Positions 43,721 to 54,438 of a stretch of DNA of 64,000 nt are shown one piece after another. The first letter of the stretch is position 1. The number at the start of each line of letters is the position of its first letter. The stretch lies in NCBI GenBank assembly GCA_963576475.1, contig OY754964.1, positions 8,285,986-8,349,985 of the forward strand, given 5' to 3'. Both the position numbers and the translations under genes were made by a program. Under the pieces are notes generated by a model. That model was not told where the DNA came from, ran no database searches, and saw nothing but the letters and a program-made list of their open reading frames with translations. The stretch comes from Molanna angustata (Eukaryota > Arthropoda > Insecta > Trichoptera > Molannidae).

Positions 43721-43813
43721 GCTGATTAAATCAAAGTACTAGGAAAGATAGGAGGAGACAGCTGTCCTAAACACACTGAGAGAGCTCGCCGAGATGTCGA
43801 GTGCACCTTACTT
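43721..43813 (-). repeat. Jockey/CR1-type LINE tail
   Basis: The reverse strand reads CACTCGACATCTCGGCGAGC, then GTTTAGGACAGCTGTCTCCT and AGTACTTTGATTTAATCAGC. This matches 2424-2494 at the end of the pseudogene there; the encoded LDISASSLSVFRTAVSS is nearly the same as FDISASFLSAFRTAVSS. Confidence 0.75.
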
Positions 43814-43828
43814 TTGAAATTTTACCTT

Positions 43829-44070
43829 ACTTCTCGGGCAACTAACACCCAATAAAAAGTTGCCACATTCTGGAGATTTACGATATTAATCGTCTCACAT
43901 ATCCAGACTGAAAACACAATTAAAAACTGTGTCTCCGCGGGGAATCGAACCCGGGACCTTAGGATCAGCAGTCAGTCAGACCTAACCAACTGAGCCACGA
44001 AGGTCGACAGTAACAAGTTGTCAAATTCTGGAGATTTACGGGATTCATCGTCTCACTGATCCAGACATTT
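43829..44070 (-). repeat. SINE A, one full and one partial copy
   Basis: Positions 43829-44006 are a minus-strand copy with a good head (CTTCGTGGCTCAGTTGGTTA on minus, and CGGGTTCGATTCC). Next to it, 44010-44068 holds a second, headless piece (GTAACAAGTTGTCAAATTCT, GGAGATTTACGGGATTCATC). The two are in the same orientation, suggesting insertion of one SINE beside another. Confidence 0.8.
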
Positions 44071-45420
44071 TTTTATAAAATACAAATAGACGGTCGTAAT
44101 GCTTTAATGAATATCTCACTAATGTTCTTATTTTGACAGTGTGGATTTTTCCCCGTTAAGACTACATGAAAACTGTTTTTACACTATTAACTTAAAAAGT
44201 GCTTCGATTGTGTTCATATAAAAAAATAAAAGTTAATCTCGAATTTACCACTTTCAACGTTATTAAATAAGAGTATGAACAAATTGGCCTTTTTGTAAAC
44301 CGATACAACGCGTTGTTTATATGAATTCTACAGAGAGAAATTTACACTCTGCGGGGGTTATATAGTCTGTCAAGTATGCGGGTTAAAGTGAATCTTTGGT
44401 TATGCGACAGTCGCATGCGATTAAATGCAACAAAATTAATGCTGAAGTAATACTCTACTATGGATTTTAAAAGAAATGCATTGGAAAACATTACAAAAAC
44501 ATATGAGAAATACAAAAAACCATATGATTCTTGTATACTACCAAAAAAGGAAAATAAAGATTCGTAATAAGTTACATTCCCGACGAAGACATTTTTTAAT
44601 AGTGTTTGGTTTGGAATTTCGCTACTACCACCTCTACCCGGTCTTCAAACGGGTACCGTTCATAGTTCACAAGACGCTAATTAGTGAGCGACAATAAATG
44701 CATACTACCAAAAGTTGATAATGGAGCCCTCTAGATTGACATTTTCGGCACCATAGTACGGAATCGTCTGACGATGTAGTCAAAAAATGCAATAAGTTAT
44801 TATCTGTTGGTTGCGTGTTTGTTTTTTTTAACATAGTGCGTACCGAGTAAATGCCATACCAAACGACGTTTGTTTTTTTTCGTATCTCTAGCGGCATAAG
44901 GACAAGCGATGCATGAGTCACATGCATCAATCGCATGCGTTTATCTCATTCACGAAAATGCACCTTTATCAAGATCTACCCATATTATTATGTGCATTTG
45001 CAAAAACGTAACGACATGCTGTGGTAGTTGTAAAAAGGTACAATCAACCAAATAGCAACGGTAAATTATATACCTACTCTCATACTATACAATAGGTAAG
45101 AAGGTACTTCGTATCATGGTAAAGTACAACTAGTAAGTAATACCTAATGAATCAATAAACAATTCGTCTCAGTTTCACAGGTGCAAATTCAATACAAGTA
45201 GTAGTAAAGATAATGCATACATAGAGTACCGCATTTATTTGATCAGTGGCAAACAACATTTCGGAAGACTGACAGAAACCAAAATATTCTATCAATTCAA
45301 CAAATTCCAAATGCCCATGACAATTTGGATGGAGAATCGGTCAGTTAAGTCAAGAACTTGGGAGAGAGAAATGTATTTAAAATAATACAAGTCTCTGAAT
45401 GCTGTTTTATGAAGTATATA
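44071..45420. other. AT-rich stretch, nothing recognised
   Basis: About 1.3 kb with no gene. CAGTCGCATGCGATT at 44409 and CAATCGCATGCGTTT at 44927 each contain the word TCGCATGCGA or a close relative. Confidence 0.4.
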
Positions 45421-45640
45421 GTTGGTCTTTGTTGCTTAGTTGGTGAGATGTCTAACTCCTAAGACAAGGATCCCGGTTTCGATTGCCGGTGGAAACATAG
45501 TATTTTTTTTCAATCTGGGAATGTGAGAATGTGGCACCTTGTTATTGGATGCATGTTAAATTGATCTTTGGCATAGTACCTGTTAGTTCCACGAAAAGCA
45601 ATAGCTATAAAAATAAAATAAACATTTTCTTCAATACTTA
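45421..45640 (+). repeat. SINE A, diverged copy
   Basis: The head GTTGCTTAGTTGGTGAGATG and CCCGGTTTCGATTGCCGGTG is degenerate. The body GAATGTGGCACCTTGTTATT and CATAGTACCTGTTAGTTCCA is recognisable, and an AAAATAAAATAAA tail follows. Confidence 0.75.
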
Positions 45641-45654
45641 TGAAAAAATATTAA

Positions 45655-45885
45655 AATATATCTATTTATCTATATATATAAAAATGGATGTACGTATATT
45701 TGTTGGTTTGTTTGTATGTGGCCGATGGACCCCAAACCAACCATACGATTGCGATGAAACTTTGGGAATTTGTTCAGCTCATTCCGGAGAAGGTTTATTT
45801 ATATATTTGGAGGAATTAAACAGGCAGGACAACGACTGCCGGGTTTTACTTGTTGGTTATAAAGCTAAATATCCTGAATTCAATA
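45655..45885 (+). mobile_element. Helitron/Helentron-like terminus
   Basis: CTATATATATAAAAATGGAT followed by GTTGGTTTGTTTGTATGTGG, then GATTGCGATGAAACTTTGGG, and near the end GACTGCCGGGTTTTACTTGT then AAGCTAAATATCCTGAA. This order resembles the terminal regions of lepidopteran Helentrons. Transposase or helicase coding sequence is absent. A fragment of a non-autonomous copy is likely. The class assignment is from memory of the end sequences and is uncertain. Confidence 0.45.
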
Positions 45886-46139
45886 GTATACATACATACA
45901 TACATACCATCACGCCATATCCCTTACGGGGTAAGCAGAGAGAACCGAGCGCCATACTCCTCTATCTTTGCATACATTCCTAGCTCCCTTTACATCCATG
46001 CATCGTCTCATGCATGCTCGTCGATTATTCAAGCTTCTTATATTTCCTTCTTTCAAAATATCATTCACATGGTCATGCCATCCCTTTCTGGGGCAACCCC
46101 TACTATTCACTCCATCTCTTACACCCATTAATAGTACTA
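45885..46139 (-). mobile_element. RTE-like LINE tail
   Basis: The minus strand reads GGTTGCCCCAGAAAGGGATG..., then CGGTTCTCTCTGCTTACCCC and GGCGTGATGGTATG with TATG repeats, matching 24300-24515. The minus-strand frame 45910-46146 gives GCPRKGWHDHVNDILKEGN, the counterpart of GRPRKSWHDHINEILKEGN. AATAGTA at each edge (45885-45891, 46133-46139) is a possible 7-bp target duplication. Confidence 0.75.
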
Positions 46140-46187
46140 TCAACAATACTCAAAATAAATATTTTTATTAATAATTTTAGTATTCAA

Positions 46188-46345
46188 AATCTTGGGATCG
46201 ATTCCCGGCGGTGACACAGTTTTTAATTGTGTTTTCAGTATGGATCTGTGAAGTCTCCAAATGTGGCAACTTGTTATTGGGTGCGTGTAAAATTAATATT
46301 TGACATAGTAAGTACTTGTGAGTTGCCGGAGAAGCGATAAAAAAA
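46188..46345 (+). repeat. SINE A, head-truncated
   Basis: It begins just before the B box (GGGATCGATTCCCGGCGGTG) and runs through TTTTCAGTATGGATCTGTGA, AATGTGGCAACTTGTTATTG and GTGAGTTGCCGGAGAAGCGA. Confidence 0.8.
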
Positions 46346-46699
46346 CAAATAAGCATAGATGCAATAAAATTAAGTAGTATTTTTTTATTGTTTGATTTTA
46401 AAAATAAGTTAAAACGATAAAATGTTTATGATCTCTGTAATGTGGGTAATAGTTTAACCCTTTCCGTGCACGCGCGGCTCGCTGCCAGCAGGTAATTACA
46501 ATTCTAATCAGCCGCAAGGTGAAAGATCAACATTGCTTTGACAGCACCGTACTTACTTTCTTACTCACTCACTCATTTTAACCCCATTACTTTTGATACA
46601 GATCTCATTTTATATAACTATCAACATTATTGGATAGTGCTTATTTTGATTCGTAACACGCGACTCATCAAAATATAACTATTTCAATACAAAAAAAGG
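46346..46699. other. spacer with a GC-richer patch
   Basis: Positions 46458-46552 (CCGTGCACGCGCGGCTCGCTG; then GCCGCAAGGTGAAAG) are less AT-rich than their surroundings. No open frame was found. Confidence 0.3.
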
Positions 46700-46876
46700 A
46701 TGGAGTGTTTCCGAAACGCAAAGTATATTGCGGCCAACAATATTCACCCAGGACATCGTTTTTCCAGAAGAGCGCTAAAAAATAGACAGCTAGACGTCAG
46801 CCTTCCAGGAGTCACTTTCAGAGATCCAAGAACTTTACGAAGAACAATACAAAAAAAAAACTCTACAATGAAATAA
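46700..46876 (+). pseudogene. short coding-like frame, probably LINE C-terminus
   Basis: An ATG frame of 58 codons reads MECFRNAKYIAANNIHPGHR, then FSRRALKNRQLDVSLPGVTF, then RDPRTLRRTIQKK. Its composition is protein-like. The phrase SLPGVTFR also appears as GLPGVTFR in the RTE-like remnant at 20190-20470, so this is more likely the end of such an element than a host gene. An A-rich run precedes it. Confidence 0.3.
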
Positions 46877-47384
46877 ATGGAAATTATAGACCTAAGAATG
46901 ACTCACTTCAAAAAAATTGTATATAGTAAGACAATAGAATATATATTTTTTTGTAAAGATATATTTTTTAATATGCCTTTTCATATTTTATGTCCATTTT
47001 TCATAATATGTAAGTGATTTTTTTAATGTTTCTGAATATTATTATATTTTACGTTAATCCTTCATTCAAGTGTTTAAATACTTAATGAATACAATATGGC
47101 ATAAAATAGATTATATTATATCAATTTCCTGACTAATAAAAAACATGTACATTTATGATTTTATTTATTCATTTCATATTACTTTCTTTCATTGCTACGA
47201 AAAAACTATTGCTATAAGTTTTATAATGACTTAAACGGATCAAAACAAGTAAAATAAAGTTTCAATAGTGTTCATATCATGCGTTGAGATCTTTTGTATG
47301 AAGACAAAATGTTTTACAAAACATATTTTAATATTTAATACACCAAGGACATAACCGACATTAATCAGCTTTCCTAGCTCAATT
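46877..47384. other. AT-rich stretch, nothing recognised
   Basis: No feature was recognised. Confidence 0.4.
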
Positions 47385-47590
47385 CTATCGTATCTGACCC
47401 GGGTCAGATACCTAACCCAAATGTCACGGTTTAGATTCCCGGTGGAGACACAGTTTTCAATTGTGTTTTCAGCCTGGATCTGTGAGACTATAAATATCAT
47501 AGGTCTCCAGAATGTGGCAGCTTGTTATTGAGTGTATGTAAGATTAATATTTGATGTTGTACTTGTTAGTTGCCCGAGAATCAACATTGA
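47385..47590 (+). repeat. SINE A with a perfect palindrome in its head
   Basis: The head has been rearranged. Where the A box should lie there is a perfect 22-bp palindrome at 47390-47411 (half site GTATCTGACCC). The B box region AGATTCCCGGTGGAGACACA and the body (AGAATGTGGCAGCTTGTTAT) are intact. Confidence 0.75.
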
Positions 47591-47884
47591 ATAAATTGTT
47601 GACATGATATCGTAGCGACTTTCTTTATCATGCATTACAACCCTTAACTAATTTAATAAATCTTTTATGTAAGAAAGCTTCCTTGCAACAAGGAAAGTTG
47701 TCGCCAAATTGTAATTTACTACAGTGTTTCCAGCCAAGATAAAAAATAATCAATTTCTCGTCTGCTGGGAATCGATCTCATTTCCCGAAAAAAATATTCA
47801 AATGACTTACCACTAAGCCAGTTTTCCATAGCACAATAAACTTCCCGAAATTTAGCGAATGAGTCAAATAATTTTTATGTTTTT
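47591..47884. other. spacer, possible tRNA-like fragment
   Basis: CGTCTGCTGGGAATCGATCTCATTT at 47759-47783, followed 40 bp later by CTTACCACTAAGCCAG, reads on the minus strand as a weak A/B-box pair. It may be another decayed tRNA-derived SINE. It is not a supportable tRNA. Confidence 0.25.
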
Positions 47885-48075
47885 TTACCATCACGGCAAA
47901 TCCCACAATGTGGGGTTACCAACGACAGGTATGCGGATGTGCATTACCTTTTTAAAGGGAGCAAAACACATAAGTGTATATCCAACACTAGTCTCGTCTC
48001 ACCTTCAAAGGTACTACATTCAAAATGGGTGGTGAACCTCATTACTGAACTATGTGAGATGTTATAGTTGCCTGT
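47885..48075 (-). repeat. interspersed repeat C, copy 3
   Basis: TACCATCACGGCAAATCCCA, GGTTACCAACGACAGGTATG, GTGCATTACCTTTTTAAAGG and AGTCTCGTCTCACCTTCAAA match 61690-61945 in reverse orientation. It extends to GAACTATGTGAGATGTTATA. Confidence 0.65.
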
Positions 48076-49778
48076 TGTATTTTAGATTAACCGGCTCTTA
48101 CTAGACACTAAAAAACGATGTTAACAGAAAAGAGTGGATGCACTATTCCATGCCGGTGCATCACAGCAACAACGAGATGTAAAAAAATCTACATCGAAGC
48201 GGACTACATCGTAATCGAAAAAATCTACGTCGTAATAGGTAAATGTTCTTGGAGGTGTCTTGTGGTGTGTTTAAAATTTATGTTTCTCAAGAGGAGCACA
48301 TAAGACGAAAGAACCGACATAGTAGCTGATTTTTATAATAAAAACCGTAATTATTGTGTCAAACATGTTAAATATGATTTCACCTCTTCAATTAGCAATT
48401 AAAGCTAAAGCGATTAAAAAAACTGATAGAAAGCCTCGTTTCATTACATTTATGAAACAGATAAATGCATTATTGCCATGTCTTGATAGTTCCAATTAAA
48501 AAGCTATTAGGTAGCGATCGGGCAACACTTAAAGTTTTGTTTTTACGGATTGCTTTAATTAGCTTTAATTGAAAGGCAGTCTTCAGTATAAATTTAATAA
48601 AATACTTATCTCATACACGAATACATTCCTACCTACTTTACAAAACGAACCAGTGATAGATCTTAAAAAAAACTATTATGTAACAAGAATACATTTTAAT
48701 TACCATTTATATAATTATTAAATTGGTTGATTTGTGTTATAAATGTGTATTACATGCCTTTTAGTATCACGTAGAAATTAAAATGTAGAATTTACACATG
48801 GTATTTTTGTATCAATATATTTTTATCTTTTAATGCCGCTCTGAATTTGTCACTGTACTGATGCTCTATCACATAAATAATAATTTAGAAATAATCAGGT
48901 CCGTGGACATAATATTCTGTATGTACAGGAACTTTTTTAGGAGCCACATTAGATAGGAATATTTTATTGTAACCAGCAGTGAGAACCTATGTATACCTAT
49001 GTAACGTGATATCAAAGATGGGCTGATTTTTATTTTCTTGAATGTTGCCCATTTATTAAAATAATTAAAAAAAATATTTGAATCGAAAACTTCGGACCCT
49101 TTTCTAAGCATACTGCGCGCACGGGTGAGTTTAAGATTTGGCATTGTTACAATTTATATGGTAAAGAGGTGCAGAATTCTAAAATTCTTACAAAATAAGT
49201 GTTACAAATACATTATTAAATAAAAAAATATTTCAAACCATATATTATTTACTTTCATACTAATGTTAAACACGTTATGACAGATGCAACTGATTTATAA
49301 AACGAATTGAAATTCAGAACATGATAAAGAAAAATACATTTTCTACTGTGAAACAATATTTTAGCACAACAATTACACTTTTTAATATATGAAAAGAAAA
49401 CTTGTACCCCATGGGGAATACATGTAATTTTTTTTTGTCATAGATCAGGTCCAATGGCTTTTCAAACTCATATATGTAATAAATTACAGTTTGTCGGATT
49501 ATATATTAAAACAAATAATATGTAACTTTATACTGTCTGGTTCATTCCGTAGCAGAGCTCTTGGCCGAACAAGTACCTACACTGTTATATACCTAACTAT
49601 TTGTATAGGGCGCGGAAGCGATAAGACGCCGCGAATCGCGTCTCTACCGTATTTATATTCTTTATAGGGGAAGGGGACAATACCACGTAGGTATACTAAT
49701 ACACCACACAGTTTGAATAAACGAAATAAGAAATATCATTTAATGATTCGGCGGATATTTTGTGGTAGTTAATACCAA
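48076..49778. other. AT-rich stretch, nothing recognised
   Basis: About 1.7 kb. GGCGCGGAAGCGATAAGACG then CCGCGAATCGCGTC at 49608-49641 is an isolated GC-rich phrase with inverted GCG..CGC words, possibly a repeat tail. Confidence 0.4.
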
Positions 49779-49896
49779 CCATATTTGAATCATAAATTCG
49801 CTATAAACCACTTGTTTTTTGAGTCACTTCGCGACATGTTTCGGAAGCGCTGTCCTTCCATCAACCGGCGTGTCTGAATTTATGATTCAAATATGG
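49779..49896. mobile_element. 118-bp snapback element with hammerhead-like core
   Basis: CCATATTTGAATCATAAATT plus C at 49779-49799 pairs perfectly with 49876-49896 (21-bp arms). The centre, read on minus at 49828-49862, has TTGAT, GGAAG, a 7-base loop, CTTCC and GAAAC in the hammerhead order. It may be a Penelope-type terminal fragment. Confidence 0.65.
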
Positions 49897-50149
49897 GAAA
49901 TAAGAAATGGCTGCCCGATTAGTACAATTAGAAAACAAGTTCAACGGGACAAAAATTATTTTAAATATTGTATATAATACGCCAAGTGCTTAAAAGGGTA
50001 ATAATAATTTATTGTTTTAATGCACTTCTGGGATCAACTTGTGGATTATTAAATTGATGGGAACTGTTAATGCTACGAAATGAAAGGAGAATTTTGTAAA
50101 AGCTCATCAAGTAGCTACCATCTCACGAGCAAAAAAGTTCTTAACTTTT
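49897..50149. other. spacer, nothing recognised
   Basis: No feature was recognised. Confidence 0.35.
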
Positions 50150-50400
50150 ATTAATTATTCTTCGGCTCCTCTTCGTTCAGTAATGAAGATTGGCCTCCCC
50201 TTGAGACCTCCACAGCTCTACCTTGTGTAGACCGCATCCAGCCGCCTCCAGCTATCCGTCATATCGTCAGACCACCTTGCTTGAGGTCGTCCAAAATCTC
50301 TTTTACCCGTTCCATGTCGCCATTCCAGCACTATTTTAGTCCATCTAGAATCTGTGCTTCGTTTGAAAATCTGCCACTTCAAATGTAAGTGGTGTGGTGG
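50150..50400 (-). pseudogene. RTE-like LINE C-terminus, degenerate
   Basis: On minus it reads KIVLEWRHGTGKRDFGRPQA, then RWSDDMTDSWRRLDAVYTR with a stop, then LKGRPIFITERRGAEE. 'W....GKR..GRP..RW.DD' is the characteristic C-terminal block. A 5'-truncated copy. Confidence 0.7.
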
Positions 50401-51046
50401 GTTTCTCCCACGACGCCATTATTCCGTTTTGTTTGGATCCTAGTGACCCTTGTTACTTGTTTTTGGTTGGATTTTTGGCTATGGGTTATTTTATTATTTA
50501 GTTATGTTATTCTAAATAATTAACTAACTTCACTTGTATGTCTGTAGGTACTAGAATTTTGCAATCGATTTTTAACTAACTACTTTCAGAATTTCTATAT
50601 TCCAAATTACAATGCATGTTAAGCCTGTTTCCAGCCTAATTCATTTGATATTTTGTTACAATTCAACAACTTTGTATTTTATATAAAGTAAACAAAAAGG
50701 ATATACTTATTGCATAAAATCAGGAGTATTTTTTTTTCAACAGCAACATTTCAACTTGAATAAAACTTTGAAAAGAGTGTCTTCATTTTTTTATTAACTT
50801 ATAAATGGTTCATACGAATGACATGATACATTTCAGATGTTGTTTTCATAGTGATAATATCAGTTAGACATTCAGTTTGAGAGACGGGAGTGAGATGTCA
50901 TGGGATTGCGAGAGATTTATTATGAATAAAGAGATTTTGTGGAGATGTGTCATGAAACATGCACGCAATGTATAACATAATATATGGTAGGTGAAAATTA
51001 TCTAAAAATAAAAAGACATCGGTGTGATTCTAACAATATTGTAACT
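50401..51046. other. AT-rich stretch, nothing recognised
   Basis: No feature was recognised. Confidence 0.4.
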
Positions 51047-51245
51047 GTCGACCGCCGTGGCACAGTTGGTAAGCCGTTTGGTATCTGTGTGGACGTCCTG
51101 GGTTCGATTCTCAACAGAGAAGAAACTATTTAAATTAATTTCTCACGCTAATATTGCTTCTCTGGGCTGAAAACACTGGTTGAAATTGCTATATAGCAAT
51201 AAACTCGCCGCTTGCGCAGAGTGCTAGGAATTGTATATTATAATA
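51047..51245 (+). repeat. SINE B, full-length copy
   Basis: The tRNA-like head CGCCGTGGCACAGTTGGTAA (A box) and CCTGGGTTCGATTCTCAACA (B box) leads into a body ending in GAAATTGCTATATAGCAATA then AACTCGCC, the hairpin tail seen on other repeats. It ends in TATTATAATAATAATT. Confidence 0.75.
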
Positions 51246-51344
51246 ATAATTTGTATTTTTTATATTAAATTTTGTTTTTCCTTGTAATGTTTATTAGTTT
51301 TTTGTAATATGTGTTTTTACTTGCTACCGTTGTTTTTACTAGTA

Positions 51345-51672
51345 TGGTTGAATTTATATAGCGCCGTTTAATGATTTAAAATCATTCCAAGGACGCCGAT
51401 AGTTCAATTCTGTAATGCTCTGCGTAACAAAGTTGTTTTAAGTTTTTTAGAGAAAGTGTCATTGCTTCATCAGGAGGTAGTTTATTCCACTTTAAGGGAC
51501 AACTCACACTAAAGCATCGATTATAGTAAGCCGCTTTGTTGGCTCTGTCCACCTTCTTCGAGGAATTGGTACTTTGTGATCCAGACGACGTTAGTGTGAG
51601 GTGCCTCCTAGACAGTTCTTTTCTTTGACATAGTTCTTGTATGTAATTCGGTGTTAGATCATTCAAAGCACA
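51345..51672 (-). pseudogene. Jockey/CR1-type LINE C-terminus
   Basis: The minus frame 51382-51666 reads LTPNYIQELCQRKELSRRHL, KVDRANKAAYYNRCFSVSCP and LKWNKLPPDEAMTLSLKNLK. 'FS...P..WN.LP.....SL..LK' is the standard C-terminus of such reverse transcriptases. Beyond the stop, the TTTAAATCATTAAACGGCGC tail text recurs near 31790-31830. Confidence 0.7.
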
Positions 51673-51994
51673 GAACTAACTCCGCGAAAAATGCAACCAT
51701 CAACAGAATCATTAGCACCTGTATATAAGACGAGAACACGCTTGGTTTGGACCCATTTAAAGTCACTAGAAATTCATTTCGTCAAAAGTTAAAAACACTT
51801 ACATACTACATAGGTTTATAAGGACGCATCACACATATGCATGCTCCTTCACATACGCACCACTCACACATACACACCCTCACACACATTACACATTCAC
51901 TCTCACACACATATATACCATGAGATACGGATATATGTACAATTGTACATGCACCTATAAAATATCATGTTACTTATCATGATAGTATTGTAGT
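51673..51994. other. spacer with CA microsatellite
   Basis: An imperfect CACA run with CTC and TAT interruptions fills about 51845-51925. The rest is unrecognised. Confidence 0.7.
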
Positions 51995-52236
51995 GTCGGC
52001 CCTCGTGGCTCAGTTGGTTGGATATCTGACTGCTGATCCAAGGGTCCCGGGTTCGATTCCCGGTGGAGACACAGTTTTTAAAATTGTGTTTTCAGTCTGG
52101 ATCTGTGAGACGATTAATATCGTAAGTCTCCAGAATGTGGCAACTTGTTATTGGGTGCGTGTTAAATAATTATTTGACATAGTACCTGTTAGTTGCCCGA
52201 GAAGCTATATAAAATAAAATAAAAAATAAAAATAAG
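51995..52236 (+). repeat. SINE A, reference copy
   Basis: This is the best preserved copy. The head GTCGGCCCTCGTGGCTCAGT then TGGTTGGATATC includes the A box; GGGTCCCGGGTTCGATTCCC includes the B box. The body contains GTTTTCAGTCTGGATCTGTG, CCAGAATGTGGCAACTTGTT, GGGTGCGTGTTAAATAAT and CCTGTTAGTTGCCCGAGAAG, with an AAAATAAAATAAAA tail. The tRNA-like part can form a D-arm and T-arm, but runs straight into the SINE body with no acceptor stem. Expression would be by RNA polymerase III. Confidence 0.88.
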
Positions 52237-52369
52237 CTTATTATTGATGTATGGAGTGGGTATTTAGACTAGTTACTTTATATTTTGTATTTATTTATTA
52301 CTTCGTACATTGTTAGCTTCAATTTGAATAAAGTTTTGCGTTTTGCCATTGCGAAATATAAGTTTTTTT
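52237..52369. other. spacer
   Basis: Nothing recognised. Confidence 0.3.
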
Positions 52370-52692
52370 GGTTTATTAACTTAACCTGATGCATTAATGC
52401 AACGTTACATCAAATTTTTCCAGATATTTTGATCTTCTTTAATTTATAAAAAAAATACAATGTTCTATACCTTATAGTTTTTTAGAAATTTAAGATAAAT
52501 TTCAAAAATTGGGGTATGCTTATTATTTTCCTACAAGAATATATACAGAATATAATTAAAAAATTAAGGTATATTTTTATTTATTAATATCCAAACTAAC
52601 TAGGTTAATTTTTTCAAAATGATTCGTTTGTAGTAATGACGCAAATTCAAATTGAAAAAATAGGTACGTTGGCAGCAGTCCCCCCCCTTAAA
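52370..52692 (+). repeat. interspersed repeat E, uninterrupted copy
   Basis: It matches 14433-14893 without the nested insertion: ACCTGATGCATTAATGCAAC, TTTTTCCAGATATTTTGATC, AATTAAGGTATATTTTTATT and AGGTACGTTGGCAGCAGTCC, followed by a run of C. It is non-coding and the class is unknown. Confidence 0.7.
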
Positions 52693-53464
52693 CACCATCT
52701 GTTGACTGGTAGAAATTGCCTACAGGCAATAAGTCCGCCACATCATGTTTTTTGCTTAATAAATGAATTTTATATTATTATTATAGAAACATACAATACG
52801 GATTCGATTAATTTTCGTCATGACGTCATTCCAATTGTTGATGACACCAATAAGTTAAAATCATAGTTGCGATAATCAGAAGTGAAAACATCAAAGCGTG
52901 ATTTATAATATTATCAAAAATGCACCGGCACAAAGAAAGCGCACATGTCGGTCTTTCTTTTATGTAAACACAACAGAGAATTAATAATAATTATATATAT
53001 TTAGATATTTCGATGCCCCACGCATCGCATAGCGCCCGATAAACTGTATCGCAGGAACACGTTTATATAATTTATTAACATTTTCATACTAAGAATCTAT
53101 TAGTTAGTTGAATAATAACCAAAGAAAGTTGGAAAGACCGGTTCTAACATACATATACTCGTACTCTTTCATTCCTTAGGATTGTTACACATATATTGTT
53201 TCAAACCCCTCTGTAGCGACCGACCGAACGTCCCGTCTCGGTTTCCGCTTGTTCGACCTAAAATATTCCACAAACTGCAATAAACAACTGCTTTGAAGTT
53301 TGTCGGGAAAATGTTATTGTTATTTTTTTTAAATAAATAAAAAATGTTACCTATGTTATTTTTGATAAAATATTTTTTTGCGGCGATGGCCGATTTATCA
53401 TAGATATTAATCACAATTAAGTACTAAAAATAATTTTTAGTACTTGATTGTTATTAACGTCAGT
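52693..53464. other. spacer with hairpin tail and palindrome
   Basis: AGAAATTGCCTACAGGCAAT then AAGTCCGCC at 52711-52739 is the shared retroelement hairpin tail. Bases 53419-53445 are a 27-bp palindrome (13-base arms AAGTACTAAAAAT around one A). No gene was recognised. Confidence 0.55.
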
Positions 53465-54438
53465 AATAATTCGGCCCTGAAGACTTTCAACGGACTGAGG
53501 CAGGGAGACGCACTTGCGTGCACACGGTTTAACTTGGCACTGGAAAAGGCCATCCGAGACTCGGGTATTCAAATTGGTGGCCATATCTTCAATAAATCTG
53601 TGCAACTCCTTGCCTACGCTGATGATATAGATATCATTGCACGCTCGGAAAATGATTTAAAAATTGCATTTAAAGCCCTGGCTGCATCAGCAAGGAATAT
53701 GGGGTTGATGGTAAACGAGGGAAAGACAAAGTATATGCCAGTGCATGAACGTCGAAAACCGCCAGATTTGCGAGTCGACGATTACACATTCGAAACTGCT
53801 AGCGAGTTTGTGTACCTCGGTACTATGGTGACAAGTGACAACAATGTCTCAACTGAAATTAAACGCCGAATAGTGTCCGCAAATCGGTGCTACTATGGGT
53901 TGCAGAGGCACATGAAGTCTCGTCACCTCACCAGAAAAACGAAAGTCCTCCTCTATAAGACTCTAATTCGGCCAGTACTCTCATATGGATCTGAATGTTG
54001 GGCAATCGCTAAATCTGATGAAAGAGCCCTGGAAATTTTTGAGAGGAAGGTGCTGAGGAGGATCTACGGCCCGACTTGTGACAATGGAGAGTGGCGTATC
54101 AGGCACAACTACGAATTGTATGATCTGTACAAGGAGCCTACCATACTGAAAGAAATAAGAATTGGTAGACTCAGATGGGCTGGACACGTCCAAAGAATGA
54201 GCGAGGAGGACGTTCCAAGACGGATCATGAATGGTGCACCGGGGGGACGAAGAAAAGTTGGAAGGCCGAAGCTTCGATGGCTGGACGGAGTGGTGAAGGA
54301 TGCGAACAGCATCGGCGTCCATAACTGGCGCAATGCGTCGCAGGATCGACAGTCATGGAGGCGGGCTCTGCAGGAGGCTAAGACCCGACCTGGGTTGTGG
54401 AGCCACAGATGATGATGATGATGATGAATAATTCGGCC
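53465..54438 (+). mobile_element. RTE-like LINE, 5'-truncated, 12-bp target duplication
   Basis: AATAATTCGGCC at 53465-53476 is repeated at 54427-54438 around a 950-bp insert. The insert starts abruptly inside the reverse transcriptase gene and ends with GAGCCACAGATGATGATGAT, a GAT-repeat tail typical of the RTE group. This is a textbook product of incomplete target-primed reverse transcription. Confidence 0.92.
53477..54412 (+). pseudogene. RTE-like reverse transcriptase, C-terminal two thirds
   Basis: About 311 codons are open and undamaged. They begin LKTFNGLRQGDALACTRFNL (RT motif with the GLRQGD turn), then LLAYADDIDIIARSENDLKI (catalytic YADD), GLMVNEGKTKYM, FVYLGTMV, LIRPVLSYGSECWAI and RRIYGPTCDNGEWR. 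They end with RLRWAGHVQRMSEEDVPRRI and GRPKLRWLDGVVKDANS. The endonuclease and the first RT motifs are missing, and there is no element promoter, so the fragment is not mobile by itself. The first methionine (53444) lies in the flanking target sequence; the element's own codons begin at 53477. Confidence 0.9.

Noticed and set aside
51995..52070. Possible functional tRNA gene
   Set aside because: The same head occurs many times joined to the same SINE body.
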